64,000 nucleotides of DNA from Candidatus Tenderia electrophaga (GCA_001447805.1 CP013099.1:1364001-1428000), one strand, 5' to 3'. Counted from the stretch's first letter, positions 34,109-43,544 are shown. Program-made: numbers and translations. Notes: generated by a model not told the origin, from the sequence alone.

Positions 34109-35379
34109 ACTGCTGTCCCATAAACTTTTACACCAAGCATAGCTGCCGTATTTCCAGAGCATTTTGTTTTGGCGGATCACCACGAAGTAATGCCATCAGG
34201 TCTCTTCGTAGAAACAAATTCAGATGCAATAATCGCAACATACTTTGTAAGGACCATCCTAGCTTGGCACTGAATTTCAAATAGGCCAGTATCAAATAGG
34301 TACAGAGCGCGATCCATATCTGCGTCATAATGGCATTCTTGCTATTGCCCACGAAGGCCTTGATCTTTAGATTTTGTTTGATCCATTTGAAGAATAATTC
34401 TACTTGCCACCGTTCTTTATAAATCTCTGCGATGGTCTGTGCACTTAAAGCGAAATTATTTGTCAGGAACTCATAGGCTTTTCCGCTCTCAGGATCTCGA
34501 TAGCCAATTCGTCGTAGCTTTGGCATGCCGATCTTTTTTGGCTTAACACCTGTTAAAACGATTGTTTGATCCGATGTCAGTCCTTTGGATTTATCGACGG
34601 CTCTTCGCTCTTCAATCTTCCATATGGCATTCTTCCTGATCCGGGTAACAAAGAAAATACCCTTGTTATTAAGGGCCTTAAACCATTCATAGTCCGTATA
34701 TCCTTTGTCAAAGACGACGATGCTGCCTTTGCTATAGTGGAGTGTTCTCCCTATTTCTATATCGGATGCTTTACCTTCGGTAATAGCTGCGAAATTCGGG
34801 ATGTATCCATCATGATCTAAACTCAGGTGGAGTTTCATTGCTGATTTTCCCAAGGCATAGTGGGCCCAGGGAAATATTTTTAGTGATAAGTCAATCAAGG
34901 AGGCGTCTAATGAATAGAGCTTGTTCTTGAAACGGAACCGGTGGCCGGACGTCAGCTTCTGACAGTTGGCATAAAGCTTTGCAAACAAGGCCTCATATAA
35001 CTTAGCAGGTTGCTTTTCATTTAATCTGGCCAGGCTTGAGCGTGCAATGGGTTTGGCTCCTAAGTGATAAAGACGACTGGATTGTGCGCTCATATTGCTC
35101 TCAATATCCCTTAGGCTATGGCGGCCTGCCAATTGCCCCAGAGACAACGCGACAAACTGGGACCAGCGGCTTGTTTTCCGCAACTGTCTACCTTCATGAT
35201 GCGTTTTTGAGAGGCTTTCAAATTCATGTCTCGGTACGAATTTTAGCAATTGTGCGAAAATAGTATTATGATGTGCCATGGCTTAAATCTCTCTGTTATT
35301 ACAGTGTTTGGTCGCACTTTCATTGTAACAACTTGTTGGGATTTAAGCCTTTTTTATTCCATGTTTATGGGACAGCAGT
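34109..35379 (-). mobile_element. IS-B copy 1, complete IS4-family insertion sequence, 1271 bp
   Basis: The element runs from ACTGCTGTCCCATAAAC to its inverse. Copies 1-3 all measure 1271 bp. This copy is flanked by GACTCTGACCC on the left and its reverse complement GGGTCAGAGTC on the right, so it does not have a direct target duplication of its own; an inversion or recombination explains this. Confidence 0.9.
34128..35279 (-). CDS. IS-B transposase (IS4 family, DUF4372-type N-terminus), copy 1
   Basis: The 383-residue protein has an N-terminal domain beginning MAHHNTIFAQLLKFVPRHEF, the first catalytic Asp in YSLDASLIDLSL, the second in VVFDKGYTDYEWF, and the Y-R-E-K signature in YKERWQVELFFKWIKQNLK. 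All three copies in the window encode identical proteins, so they spread recently. It is more AT-rich than the surrounding chromosome. Confidence 0.92.
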   Translation of the reverse strand: MAHHNTIFAQLLKFVPRHEFESLSKTHHEGRQLRKTSRWSQFVALSLGQLAGRHSLRDIESNMSAQSSRLYHLGAKPIARSSLARLNEKQPAKLYEALFAKLYANCQKLTSGHRFRFKNKLYSLDASLIDLSLKIFPWAHYALGKSAMKLHLSLDHDGYIPNFAAITEGKASDIEIGRTLHYSKGSIVVFDKGYTDYEWFKALNNKGIFFVTRIRKNAIWKIEERRAVDKSKGLTSDQTIVLTGVKPKKIGMPKLRRIGYRDPESGKAYEFLTNNFALSAQTIAEIYKERWQVELFFKWIKQNLKIKAFVGNSKNAIMTQIWIALCTYLILAYLKFSAKLGWSLQSMLRLLHLNLFLRRDLMALLRGDPPKQNALEIRQLCLV

Positions 35380-35390
35380 GGGTCAGAGTC

Positions 35391-36893
35391 GAATGGCACT
35401 TACTTAAGCTTCTTAGGGTGACCATTTTTCATCACTTCCGCTCTTGCTTCATGCCGTGTTCTCGTCAATAAGGGATAGGCTTTCGGTCTTCGCTTCACCG
35501 CTCTCGGTTCGATTCGGCCGGGACGATTCCCCACCTTTTTCTGCACCATCATGCGGAATAAATAACCGATATATTCATCATCCAAATACTGCGCGTTTTG
35601 TAGATAGATCAGCCATATCTGCAAGCAGTGCTTGAAACTTATACGTCTTGGGCTGATATCCGCCAGCAAGGCGGATTGTGCCATCATGAGGCGGATCAGG
35701 TTATAGGCAAGTAGATGGATCCATATTTCCTTGATCGCCATCTCGGGCGTTTTGCAACTGAGCACATTCATGCCCATAGTGTCTTTGATGTTGCGCAGGT
35801 CCAGCTCGATATGCCAGCGCATTTTGTACAGGGCTTTTAGCTTCTCTTTCGGGTAGTTGTTGTGATCGTCCAAAGTCGTGATCATTGTTTTGCCGCCGGC
35901 CTGGAATTCCCTGACCGTGAGTCTTTCTGGCGCCGTGTTATAGTCCTCTTCACTCATCCACTCCGGTCGTCGCTTGGGCTTGTCGATCACGATCAGATGA
36001 TCGCGTTCTCCCAGCCTTTGACCGAGACGAAAATCTGTCACGCGCTTTCTGGAACCGTTCTGCTCCATTAGAATATCGATCCCGTCGGCCTGCATGGCGG
36101 CAATAAAGAAATAGGTGGCAAAGAAGGCATCGCCGAGCGCGATATCACCGGGCTGCAAGGTGTTCTGTATGGCGCGCAACAGGGTTTGTTCGTCACCCCC
36201 CTTGCCGTTGAAACGGCCGATCGCTGCATTCAATAGCGCACCGCTGGCCAGACTGGTGATGCCGACGATGCGACAAATGGGAAACCCTAAACCAGGCTGT
36301 TGACCGCGTTGTTGTGGGAATACGGCTTGGTTGGCAGCCGTGTCGGGCATCGTGACGGTGGTGCCGTCGATAATCCTGATGTGTCGACCCTGCCATTGCC
36401 ATTCATCAGGCGCTCGTTCGTCAAGCTGGTCGCCCAGATGTTGGGTCAGTTCTGCGACCATCGTCAAAGGCAACCGTTGCCTGGCACGACAATAGCCACC
36501 CGTGTATGTGCTTCGGGCGCTAAACCCGCCGGCGAGTCGCTGGACTGCTGCCTGGTTAACAATGCTCTGACAGGAACGATCGGCGCTCATGGCTTGGGCC
36601 AGGAACATGGATAAGGTTTCCGTAGGTGGATAGAGGCGTTCCCGGTGCTCGGGCAAGAGCGCTTCCACTTTGTCCAGCAGCGTGTCGCTGGTGAGAAGAT
36701 TGAAGAAACGATAGCTGTTGCTGTTTCCACGGTATGCCTCAACTCGAGTATGTTGATGTTTTTTGGCAGTATGGCTAAGCTTCATCGAGACCGGTTCCTT
36801 TTGGTAGGTTGTGGGTTTGGCGATTTACACCCTACCATGGTGCCGGTCTTTCTATTTGATAATCAAGTGCTTGGGCTTAAGTAAGTGCCATTC
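35391..36893 (-). mobile_element. IS-A copy 2, complete, inverted relative to copy 1
   Basis: 1503 bp with both 19-bp terminal repeats. Left neighbour is GGGTCAGAGTC (35380-35390), right neighbour gtatctgaccc (36894-36904); these are not direct repeats of each other. Together with copy 1 it forms a 1.5-kb inverted repeat around IS-B copy 1. Confidence 0.92.
35400..36785 (-). CDS. IS-A transposase (IS4 family), copy 2
   Basis: 461 residues, with all the catalytic motifs of copy 1. The only difference from copy 1 is Thr for Ala in EDYNTAPERL. It is intact and probably functional. Confidence 0.92.
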   Translation of the reverse strand: MKLSHTAKKHQHTRVEAYRGNSNSYRFFNLLTSDTLLDKVEALLPEHRERLYPPTETLSMFLAQAMSADRSCQSIVNQAAVQRLAGGFSARSTYTGGYCRARQRLPLTMVAELTQHLGDQLDERAPDEWQWQGRHIRIIDGTTVTMPDTAANQAVFPQQRGQQPGLGFPICRIVGITSLASGALLNAAIGRFNGKGGDEQTLLRAIQNTLQPGDIALGDAFFATYFFIAAMQADGIDILMEQNGSRKRVTDFRLGQRLGERDHLIVIDKPKRRPEWMSEEDYNTAPERLTVREFQAGGKTMITTLDDHNNYPKEKLKALYKMRWHIELDLRNIKDTMGMNVLSCKTPEMAIKEIWIHLLAYNLIRLMMAQSALLADISPRRISFKHCLQIWLIYLQNAQYLDDEYIGYLFRMMVQKKVGNRPGRIEPRAVKRRPKAYPLLTRTRHEARAEVMKNGHPKKLK

Positions 36894-37025
36894 GTATCTG
36901 ACCCCATTGACCCTTGTCTGGCACCATGTCCTTTTGAACGCCTGCGTTGATCTATAGTCTTATTCGCAACGCATTTGTTTGCATGTCATATTTAAGCTTG
37001 GATTTAAAAGCGTCTAAATTGCCCT
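36894..37025. other. REP-like remnant and leader of selO
   Basis: gtatctgaccccattgaccc at 36894-36913 is a degenerate REP-like unit directly abutting IS-A copy 2. The remaining about 110 bp is AT-rich and should contain the selO promoter, but no clear boxes or strong ribosome site are visible. Confidence 0.5.
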
Positions 37026-38756
37026 ATGAAAAATCAACTATTCCAGGAATCTGCCCCTAGCGTCTCGACGTTAGAAGACCTCGCTAAACTCGCCGACTAT
37101 TCCTTCATGGACACGCTCAATAGCGATCCTGAGGCGAATGAAAGCGGCGCTGATCACGCACCGCGTCAGGTGTTCTCGGGACATTATGTCCCGGTTAAAC
37201 CCACGCCCCTCGATAACCCCGAGTACGTCGCGCATAGCAAGCACTTTTTTCAGGAACTGGGCTTTGCCGACAGCCTGGCAGAGTCCGACGGGTTTATGCG
37301 TGTGTTCAGCGGCGACCTTTCGCAGGTTCCGGAACCGATGCGCAACGTGGGCTGGGCGACGGGTTACGCCCTCTCTATTTTCGGCACTGAATACGTCCGG
37401 CAGTGTCCGTTTCAGACTGGGAATGGCTATGGTGATGGCCGTGCCGTGTCTGTGCTTGAAGCGGTGATGCCTGATCGGAACGGGGATCGGAACAGGGGTC
37501 GACGCTGGGAGATGCAACTCAAAGGGGGCGGTCGCACGCCCTACTGCCGCGGCGGAGACGGCCGCGCGGTGTTGCGCTCGAGTGTCCGGGAGTTCCTGGC
37601 ACAGGAGCACATGCACGCCCTGGGGGTACCGACATCCCGGTCTTTGAGCCTGTATGTATCGAAAACGGAGCAGGTGCAGCGGCCCTGGTATTCGGAGGGC
37701 TCGCGCTCACGCGATCCCGACAGAATGGTCTCTGAAGCGGTGGCGATCGCGACGCGCGTGGCACCGTCATTCATTCGGGTGGGTCAGCTCGAGCTGTTTG
37801 GTCGCCGTGCGCGTAAGCAGGAACACCCCGCTGCGATAGAGGAGCTGGAAAAGCTGGTGCTGCACCTGATTGACCGTGAGTACCCGGATGTCATCGACCG
37901 GAATCTGAGCACCCCCGAGAAAGTGGTGTCGCTGGCGCGGGAATTTCGCAGCCGCCTGACCTCACTGGTGGCGAACTGGATCCGTGTCGGTTATTGCCAG
38001 GGCAATTTCAACAGCGACAACTGCGCCGCCGGTGGCTTTACCCTGGATTACGGCCCGTTCGGCTTCATGGAAGTCTTTGATCCCTATTACCAGCCCTGGA
38101 CGGGCGGCGGGGAGCACTTCGCGTTCTGGAATCAACCCGTGGCAGCGGAACGCAACTTCGAGATGTTCTGTACGGCGTTGATGCCGTTACTGGAAAAGCA
38201 TTCTGAAATGTTGCAACAGCTTGACGAGCTGCGAAATGGCTTTGCCGCAGTGATGCAAACGGAAATTGAAAAGGTGTTTGCGGACAAGCTGGGACTGGAT
38301 GCGTTTGACACAGAGTTGTTCGGTGAACTCGTCAAACTCATGATGAAAACGTCTGTCGATTATACCATCTTCTTTCGCGAACTCTCGTCGATACCGGGTG
38401 ATATTGGCCCACTTAAAAAGAGCTTCTACAGTCATTTGAATGCAGAGATGGAAAAGCACTGGTCTGAATGGCTGACAAAATGGAAGTCGCTCGTTACCGA
38501 TACACCGCGCACGCTGGAAGACATTTCAGCACAGATGAAACGCGTTAATCCAAAATACAGTTTGCGAGAATGGTTGCTTGCCCCCGCATATCAGCAAGCG
38601 GCCCTGGGTGACTACGCGCTAATCAGAGAACTGCAAGACGTGATGACGCAACCTTACGCCGAGCAATCGCCAGAGGTGGAAGAGAAATACTATCGACCGA
38701 AACCCCCTGAATTCAAGGAGCTCGGTGGGGTGTCGCATATGAGCTGCTCGTCATGA
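37026..38756 (+). CDS. selO: SelO/YdiU-type pseudokinase, probable protein AMPylase
   Basis: SelO proteins have a kinase fold but transfer AMP to Ser, Thr or Tyr of target proteins, linked to oxidative stress. The 576 residues carry the nucleotide-binding block [18 protein letters not shown] (about residues 164-181) and [24 protein letters not shown]. The catalytic segment reads [23 protein letters not shown] (about 325-347), where most bacterial members have HGVMNTDN; the Asn and Asp residues needed for catalysis remain. It is about 100 residues longer than E. coli YdiU. It ends SCSS, with a Cys third from the end, the place of selenocysteine in animal SelO. It lies alone between IS copies. 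Confidence 0.92.
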   Translation: MKNQLFQESAPSVSTLEDLAKLADYSFMDTLNSDPEANESGADHAPRQVFSGHYVPVKPTPLDNPEYVAHSKHFFQELGFADSLAESDGFMRVFSGDLSQVPEPMRNVGWATGYALSIFGTEYVRQCPFQTGNGYGDGRAVSVLEAVMPDRNGDRNRGRRWEMQLKGGGRTPYCRGGDGRAVLRSSVREFLAQEHMHALGVPTSRSLSLYVSKTEQVQRPWYSEGSRSRDPDRMVSEAVAIATRVAPSFIRVGQLELFGRRARKQEHPAAIEELEKLVLHLIDREYPDVIDRNLSTPEKVVSLAREFRSRLTSLVANWIRVGYCQGNFNSDNCAAGGFTLDYGPFGFMEVFDPYYQPWTGGGEHFAFWNQPVAAERNFEMFCTALMPLLEKHSEMLQQLDELRNGFAAVMQTEIEKVFADKLGLDAFDTELFGELVKLMMKTSVDYTIFFRELSSIPGDIGPLKKSFYSHLNAEMEKHWSEWLTKWKSLVTDTPRTLEDISAQMKRVNPKYSLREWLLAPAYQQAALGDYALIRELQDVMTQPYAEQSPEVEEKYYRPKPPEFKELGGVSHMSCSS

Positions 38757-38905
38757 AGACCTGGGCGGGGTCTGACTCGCGTAAGTTAAGGCAACGGCGT
38801 GTGCCTTGTAATGGTGCGGATTGACGTTTTAAAGATTATTTTGGGGGCGCTTGGATGACCATCTGGCGCTTTGAGCGTTGGTTGACACAGAGTTTTGAAC
38901 ACCCT

Positions 38906-38971
38906 CCTTGTAGCATTCGGCCACAAACGAGCACCGCGGAAGACTGTCCGAACTAATTGGTATGGTTAGGT
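38906..38971. repeat. Degenerate attC-like half site
   Basis: cttgtagcattcggccacaa and the following bases up to gttaggt resemble the segment 45889-45953 of the long attC-like site at 45848-45953 (shared blocks: ccacaaacgagc, gcgga, tgtccga). It ends in GTTAGGT, which fits the GTTRRRY core. The other arm is missing. No gene is supported in 38757-39018. Confidence 0.45.
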
Positions 38972-39018
38972 GTATTCGCCCAGATAGAATCGCGTTTATA
39001 CGAATACAAGTACAACCC

Positions 39019-40289
39019 ACTGCTGTCCCATAAACTTTTACACCAAGCATAGCTGCCGTATTTCCAGAGCATTTTGTTTTGGCGGATCACCACGAAGTAA
39101 TGCCATCAGGTCTCTTCGTAGAAACAAATTCAGATGCAATAATCGCAACATACTTTGTAAGGACCATCCTAGCTTGGCACTGAATTTCAAATAGGCCAGT
39201 ATCAAATAGGTACAGAGCGCGATCCATATCTGCGTCATAATGGCATTCTTGCTATTGCCCACGAAGGCCTTGATCTTTAGATTTTGTTTGATCCATTTGA
39301 AGAATAATTCTACTTGCCACCGTTCTTTATAAATCTCTGCGATGGTCTGTGCACTTAAAGCGAAATTATTTGTCAGGAACTCATAGGCTTTTCCGCTCTC
39401 AGGATCTCGATAGCCAATTCGTCGTAGCTTTGGCATGCCGATCTTTTTTGGCTTAACACCTGTTAAAACGATTGTTTGATCCGATGTCAGTCCTTTGGAT
39501 TTATCGACGGCTCTTCGCTCTTCAATCTTCCATATGGCATTCTTCCTGATCCGGGTAACAAAGAAAATACCCTTGTTATTAAGGGCCTTAAACCATTCAT
39601 AGTCCGTATATCCTTTGTCAAAGACGACGATGCTGCCTTTGCTATAGTGGAGTGTTCTCCCTATTTCTATATCGGATGCTTTACCTTCGGTAATAGCTGC
39701 GAAATTCGGGATGTATCCATCATGATCTAAACTCAGGTGGAGTTTCATTGCTGATTTTCCCAAGGCATAGTGGGCCCAGGGAAATATTTTTAGTGATAAG
39801 TCAATCAAGGAGGCGTCTAATGAATAGAGCTTGTTCTTGAAACGGAACCGGTGGCCGGACGTCAGCTTCTGACAGTTGGCATAAAGCTTTGCAAACAAGG
39901 CCTCATATAACTTAGCAGGTTGCTTTTCATTTAATCTGGCCAGGCTTGAGCGTGCAATGGGTTTGGCTCCTAAGTGATAAAGACGACTGGATTGTGCGCT
40001 CATATTGCTCTCAATATCCCTTAGGCTATGGCGGCCTGCCAATTGCCCCAGAGACAACGCGACAAACTGGGACCAGCGGCTTGTTTTCCGCAACTGTCTA
40101 CCTTCATGATGCGTTTTTGAGAGGCTTTCAAATTCATGTCTCGGTACGAATTTTAGCAATTGTGCGAAAATAGTATTATGATGTGCCATGGCTTAAATCT
40201 CTCTGTTATTACAGTGTTTGGTCGCACTTTCATTGTAACAACTTGTTGGGATTTAAGCCTTTTTTATTCCATGTTTATGGGACAGCAGT
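39019..40289 (-). mobile_element. IS-B copy 2, complete
   Basis: 1271 bp with both terminal repeats. The right flank is GACTCTGACCCC from a REP-like unit, but the left flank (caagtacaaccc) is unrelated, so one flank was replaced after insertion. Confidence 0.92.
39038..40189 (-). CDS. IS-B transposase, copy 2
   Basis: 383 residues, identical in protein sequence to copies 1 and 3, with both catalytic Asp motifs and the Y-R-E-K motif intact. Confidence 0.92.
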   Translation of the reverse strand: MAHHNTIFAQLLKFVPRHEFESLSKTHHEGRQLRKTSRWSQFVALSLGQLAGRHSLRDIESNMSAQSSRLYHLGAKPIARSSLARLNEKQPAKLYEALFAKLYANCQKLTSGHRFRFKNKLYSLDASLIDLSLKIFPWAHYALGKSAMKLHLSLDHDGYIPNFAAITEGKASDIEIGRTLHYSKGSIVVFDKGYTDYEWFKALNNKGIFFVTRIRKNAIWKIEERRAVDKSKGLTSDQTIVLTGVKPKKIGMPKLRRIGYRDPESGKAYEFLTNNFALSAQTIAEIYKERWQVELFFKWIKQNLKIKAFVGNSKNAIMTQIWIALCTYLILAYLKFSAKLGWSLQSMLRLLHLNLFLRRDLMALLRGDPPKQNALEIRQLCLV

Positions 40290-40652
40290 GACTCTGACCC
40301 CATTGATCTTGACCCCATTGATCTCCCAGCCGCTCAGCAACGTTGCGGTTAGTATCGCGACTAAACTTCGCAGCATCGTTATGTGATGGCTAACGCCATG
40401 CTCAGCGTCCGCTGCAGCAACTTATTGGGCTACAACTCATATATCAGCAAATACCTTCAGGATGGCTGCAGAAGGGTAGCTCGATAAAGATGCAACACCG
40501 TTGGCAAGCTCTACCGGAACCAAAGCGCATTCGTGTCGATGACTGAGAATCGGCGGCAAAGAAACAAGTATTTTATTCAGGCTCAGAAATACATCGAGTG
40601 AACCGGTGTCAGTGTAATGTCCGGTAGGAGAAAACCGGGTCAGGAGAAAACC
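40290..40652. other. Gene-free segment with REP-like units, an attC-like site and a short tandem repeat
   Basis: At 40290-40322 a REP-like arm (gactctgaccccattgatc) is followed by a second, partial one. At 40388-40430 ggctaac...attgggc is laid out like a short attC on the plus strand with the usual ctcagcg/gctgc centre, though the right core is mutated. At about 40628-40659 gagaaaaccgggtcag occurs twice in tandem. No coding region is supported. Confidence 0.5.
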
Positions 40653-41483
40653 GGGTCAGAGAGCAATAGTTTCTAATATACTAGTCAATCAAATATACCC
40701 CATCATTCTCCTCAACTCTTGGTCGTCCTGGCTGACCTAGACGGGCTTGCCTTTGCGTAACTCTCTCAATTTTGTCTTTGAAATATGAGCGCCCCAAAAC
40801 CAACTCATGATTCAATGTTTCCCGTATCTCATGTAGGACATCATTATCCATGTGATGCCTAAATAATTCCCTATATGATACTTGGCGCACTTCTCTTTTC
40901 GAACCCAATTCCTCGTAAAGAGGATGTGCCTCGACAACCGGATCAATACTTCCTTGGGCATTTGCATGATAACTCGACCATTTATACTCACCAGGATGTT
41001 CAACCATATTGGCACGAATGGGATTAAGTTCGATATAGCGCATACACGTCAATAAATACCTGTCACTGTCAATCAGGCTGGATTTATATCTGCCTTCCCA
41101 GAGTGTCCCCGTCCGTTTGTAGGTTTTATTAATATAGTAAACATATCGCCGCCCCAACGCCTGCATCATTTGAGAAACACCCGAATCGACCATAGGCGTC
41201 ACCAATAGGTGAACATGATTGGTCATAAGAACGTAGGCGTGAATATGACAATTGTACTTAGTCGCCGACTTGGCCAAATCGTCTAAATAACGCCGGTAAT
41301 CTTCTTCTGCAAAAAAACATGGCTCGCGATTATTGCCACGCTGGATAACGTGCTGAGGTATACCAACAAGATTAAATCTAGCTTTTCTCGGCATTATTCG
41401 CCCCCGTAAAGAATGCCTGTTAGATAGGTGCCTAATCCCTATCTTACCCATAAACCATATTAGAAACTATTGCTCTCTGACCC
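40653..41483 (-). mobile_element. RAYT-2 unit with perfect 27-bp terminal inverted repeats
   Basis: The 27 bp at 40653-40679 (beginning GGGTCAGAGAGCAATAG) are the exact reverse complement of 41457-41483. They bracket the RAYT-2 gene, giving an 831-bp unit whose outer ends carry the same GGGTCAGAG motif as the other REP-like units. Confidence 0.85.
40681..41394 (-). CDS. REP-associated tyrosine transposase (RAYT, Y1 family), copy 2
   Basis: From the ATG at 41394 this gives 237 residues, the same length as RAYT-1 but clearly diverged from it. The HUH motif is in VLMTNHVHLLVTP, the catalytic Tyr region is MRYIELNPIRANMV, and the GTLWEGRYKSSLID and YKWSSY motifs are conserved. An upstream start at 41451 would add 19 residues. 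The gene is more AT-rich than RAYT-1, suggesting a separate origin. Confidence 0.9.
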   Translation of the reverse strand: MPRKARFNLVGIPQHVIQRGNNREPCFFAEEDYRRYLDDLAKSATKYNCHIHAYVLMTNHVHLLVTPMVDSGVSQMMQALGRRYVYYINKTYKRTGTLWEGRYKSSLIDSDRYLLTCMRYIELNPIRANMVEHPGEYKWSSYHANAQGSIDPVVEAHPLYEELGSKREVRQVSYRELFRHHMDNDVLHEIRETLNHELVLGRSYFKDKIERVTQRQARLGQPGRPRVEENDGVYLID

Positions 41484-42211
41484 GAATGGCACTCTTTATT
41501 GCCGCCATGCAGGCCGACGGGATCGATATTCTAATGGAGCAGAACGGTTCCAGAAAGCGCGTGACAGATTTTCGTCTCGGTCAAAGGCTGGGAGAACGCG
41601 ATCATCTGATCGTGATCGACAAGCCCAAGCGACGACCGGAGTGGATGAGTGAAGAGGACTATAACGCGGCGCCAGAAAGACTCACGGTCAGGGAATTCCA
41701 GGCCGGCGGCAAAACAATGATCACGACTTTGGACGATCACAACAACTACCCGAAAGAGAAGCTAAAAGCCCTGTACAAAATGCGCTGGCATATCGAGCTG
41801 GACCTGCGCAACATCAAAGACACTATGGGCATGAATGTGCTCAGTTGCAAAACGCCCGAGATGGCGATCAAGGAAATATGGATCCATCTACTTGCCTATA
41901 ACCTGATCCGCCTCATGATGGCACAATCCGCCTTGCTGGCGGATATCAGCCCAAGACGTATAAGTTTCAAGCACTGCTTGCAGATATGGCTGATCTATCT
42001 ACAAAACGCGCAGTATTTGGATGATGAATATATCGGTTATTTATTCCGCATGATGGTGCAGAAAAAGGTGGGGAATCGTCCCGGCCGAATCGAACCGAGA
42101 GCGGTGAAGCGAAGACCGAAAGCCTATCCCTTATTGACGAGAACACGGCATGAAGCAAGAGCGGAAGTGATGAAGAATGGTCACCCTAAGAAGCTTAAGT
42201 AAGTGCCATTC
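41484..42211 (+). mobile_element. IS-A copy 3, internally deleted (728 bp)
   Basis: Only the first 9-10 bp of the left end (GAATGGCACT) are kept, joined directly to the sequence equivalent to about 33380 in copy 1; 775 bp are missing. The right end is complete and followed by GACTCTGACCC (42212-42222). The left neighbour is CTCTCTGACCC, the end of the RAYT-2 repeat. Confidence 0.9.
41486..42202 (+). pseudogene. Truncated IS-A transposase, copy 3
   Basis: The frame holds the C-terminal 235 or so residues of the IS-A transposase from FIAAMQADGID onward, after a few residues read from the terminal repeat. It keeps the Y-R-E-K motif but lacks the first two catalytic Asp residues, so it cannot be active. 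Confidence 0.92.
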
Positions 42212-42222
42212 GACTCTGACCC

Positions 42223-43493
42223 ACTGCTGTCCCATAAACTTTTACACCAAGCATAGCTGCCGTATTTCCAGAGCATTTTGTTTTGGCGGATCACCACGAA
42301 GTAATGCCATCAGGTCTCTTCGTAGAAACAAATTCAGATGCAATAATCGCAACATACTTTGTAAGGACCATCCTAGCTTGGCACTGAATTTCAAATAGGC
42401 CAGTATCAAATAGGTACAGAGCGCGATCCATATCTGCGTCATAATGGCATTCTTGCTATTGCCCACGAAGGCCTTGATCTTTAGATTTTGTTTGATCCAT
42501 TTGAAGAATAATTCTACTTGCCACCGTTCTTTATAAATCTCTGCGATGGTCTGTGCACTTAAAGCGAAATTATTTGTCAGGAACTCATAGGCTTTTCCGC
42601 TCTCAGGATCTCGATAGCCAATTCGTCGTAGCTTTGGCATGCCGATCTTTTTTGGCTTAACACCTGTTAAAACGATTGTTTGATCCGATGTCAGTCCTTT
42701 GGATTTATCGACGGCTCTTCGCTCTTCAATCTTCCATATGGCATTCTTCCTGATCCGGGTAACAAAGAAAATACCCTTGTTATTAAGGGCCTTAAACCAT
42801 TCATAGTCCGTATATCCTTTGTCAAAGACGACGATGCTGCCTTTGCTATAGTGGAGTGTTCTCCCTATTTCTATATCGGATGCTTTACCTTCGGTAATAG
42901 CTGCGAAATTCGGGATGTATCCATCATGATCTAAACTCAGGTGGAGTTTCATTGCTGATTTTCCCAAGGCATAGTGGGCCCAGGGAAATATTTTTAGTGA
43001 TAAGTCAATCAAGGAGGCGTCTAATGAATAGAGCTTGTTCTTGAAACGGAACCGGTGGCCGGACGTCAGCTTCTGACAGTTGGCATAAAGCTTTGCAAAC
43101 AAGGCCTCATATAACTTAGCAGGTTGCTTTTCATTTAATCTGGCCAGGCTTGAGCGTGCAATGGGTTTGGCTCCTAAGTGATAAAGACGACTGGATTGTG
43201 CGCTCATATTGCTCTCAATATCCCTTAGGCTATGGCGGCCTGCCAATTGCCCCAGAGACAACGCGACAAACTGGGACCAGCGGCTTGTTTTCCGCAACTG
43301 TCTACCTTCATGATGCGTTTTTGAGAGGCTTTCAAATTCATGTCTCGGTACGAATTTTAGCAATTGTGCGAAAATAGTATTATGATGTGCCATGGCTTAA
43401 ATCTCTCTGTTATTACAGTGTTTGGTCGCACTTTCATTGTAACAACTTGTTGGGATTTAAGCCTTTTTTATTCCATGTTTATGGGACAGCAGT
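42223..43493 (-). mobile_element. IS-B copy 3, complete with target duplication
   Basis: 1271 bp, flanked by direct copies of GACTCTGACCC at 42212-42222 and 43494-43504. The left copy also is the right-hand target sequence of IS-A copy 3, so IS-B entered a site already next to IS-A. Confidence 0.93.
42242..43393 (-). CDS. IS-B transposase, copy 3
   Basis: 383 residues, identical to copies 1 and 2, all catalytic motifs present. Confidence 0.92.
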   Translation of the reverse strand: MAHHNTIFAQLLKFVPRHEFESLSKTHHEGRQLRKTSRWSQFVALSLGQLAGRHSLRDIESNMSAQSSRLYHLGAKPIARSSLARLNEKQPAKLYEALFAKLYANCQKLTSGHRFRFKNKLYSLDASLIDLSLKIFPWAHYALGKSAMKLHLSLDHDGYIPNFAAITEGKASDIEIGRTLHYSKGSIVVFDKGYTDYEWFKALNNKGIFFVTRIRKNAIWKIEERRAVDKSKGLTSDQTIVLTGVKPKKIGMPKLRRIGYRDPESGKAYEFLTNNFALSAQTIAEIYKERWQVELFFKWIKQNLKIKAFVGNSKNAIMTQIWIALCTYLILAYLKFSAKLGWSLQSMLRLLHLNLFLRRDLMALLRGDPPKQNALEIRQLCLV

Positions 43494-43517
43494 GACTCTG
43501 ACCCCATTGATCTAAAA

Positions 43518-43541
43518 ATCAATGACTCTGACCCCATTGAT
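43518..43541. repeat. Complete REP-like hairpin (reference unit)
   Basis: Arms ATCAATG and CATTGAT are perfectly complementary and enclose the 10-base loop ACTCTGACCC. This is the intact form of the unit that appears, whole or cut by insertion elements, at many places between 22.4 and 43.5 kb. A second partial unit directly precedes it (43494-43513). Confidence 0.85.
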
Positions 43542-43544
43542 CTC

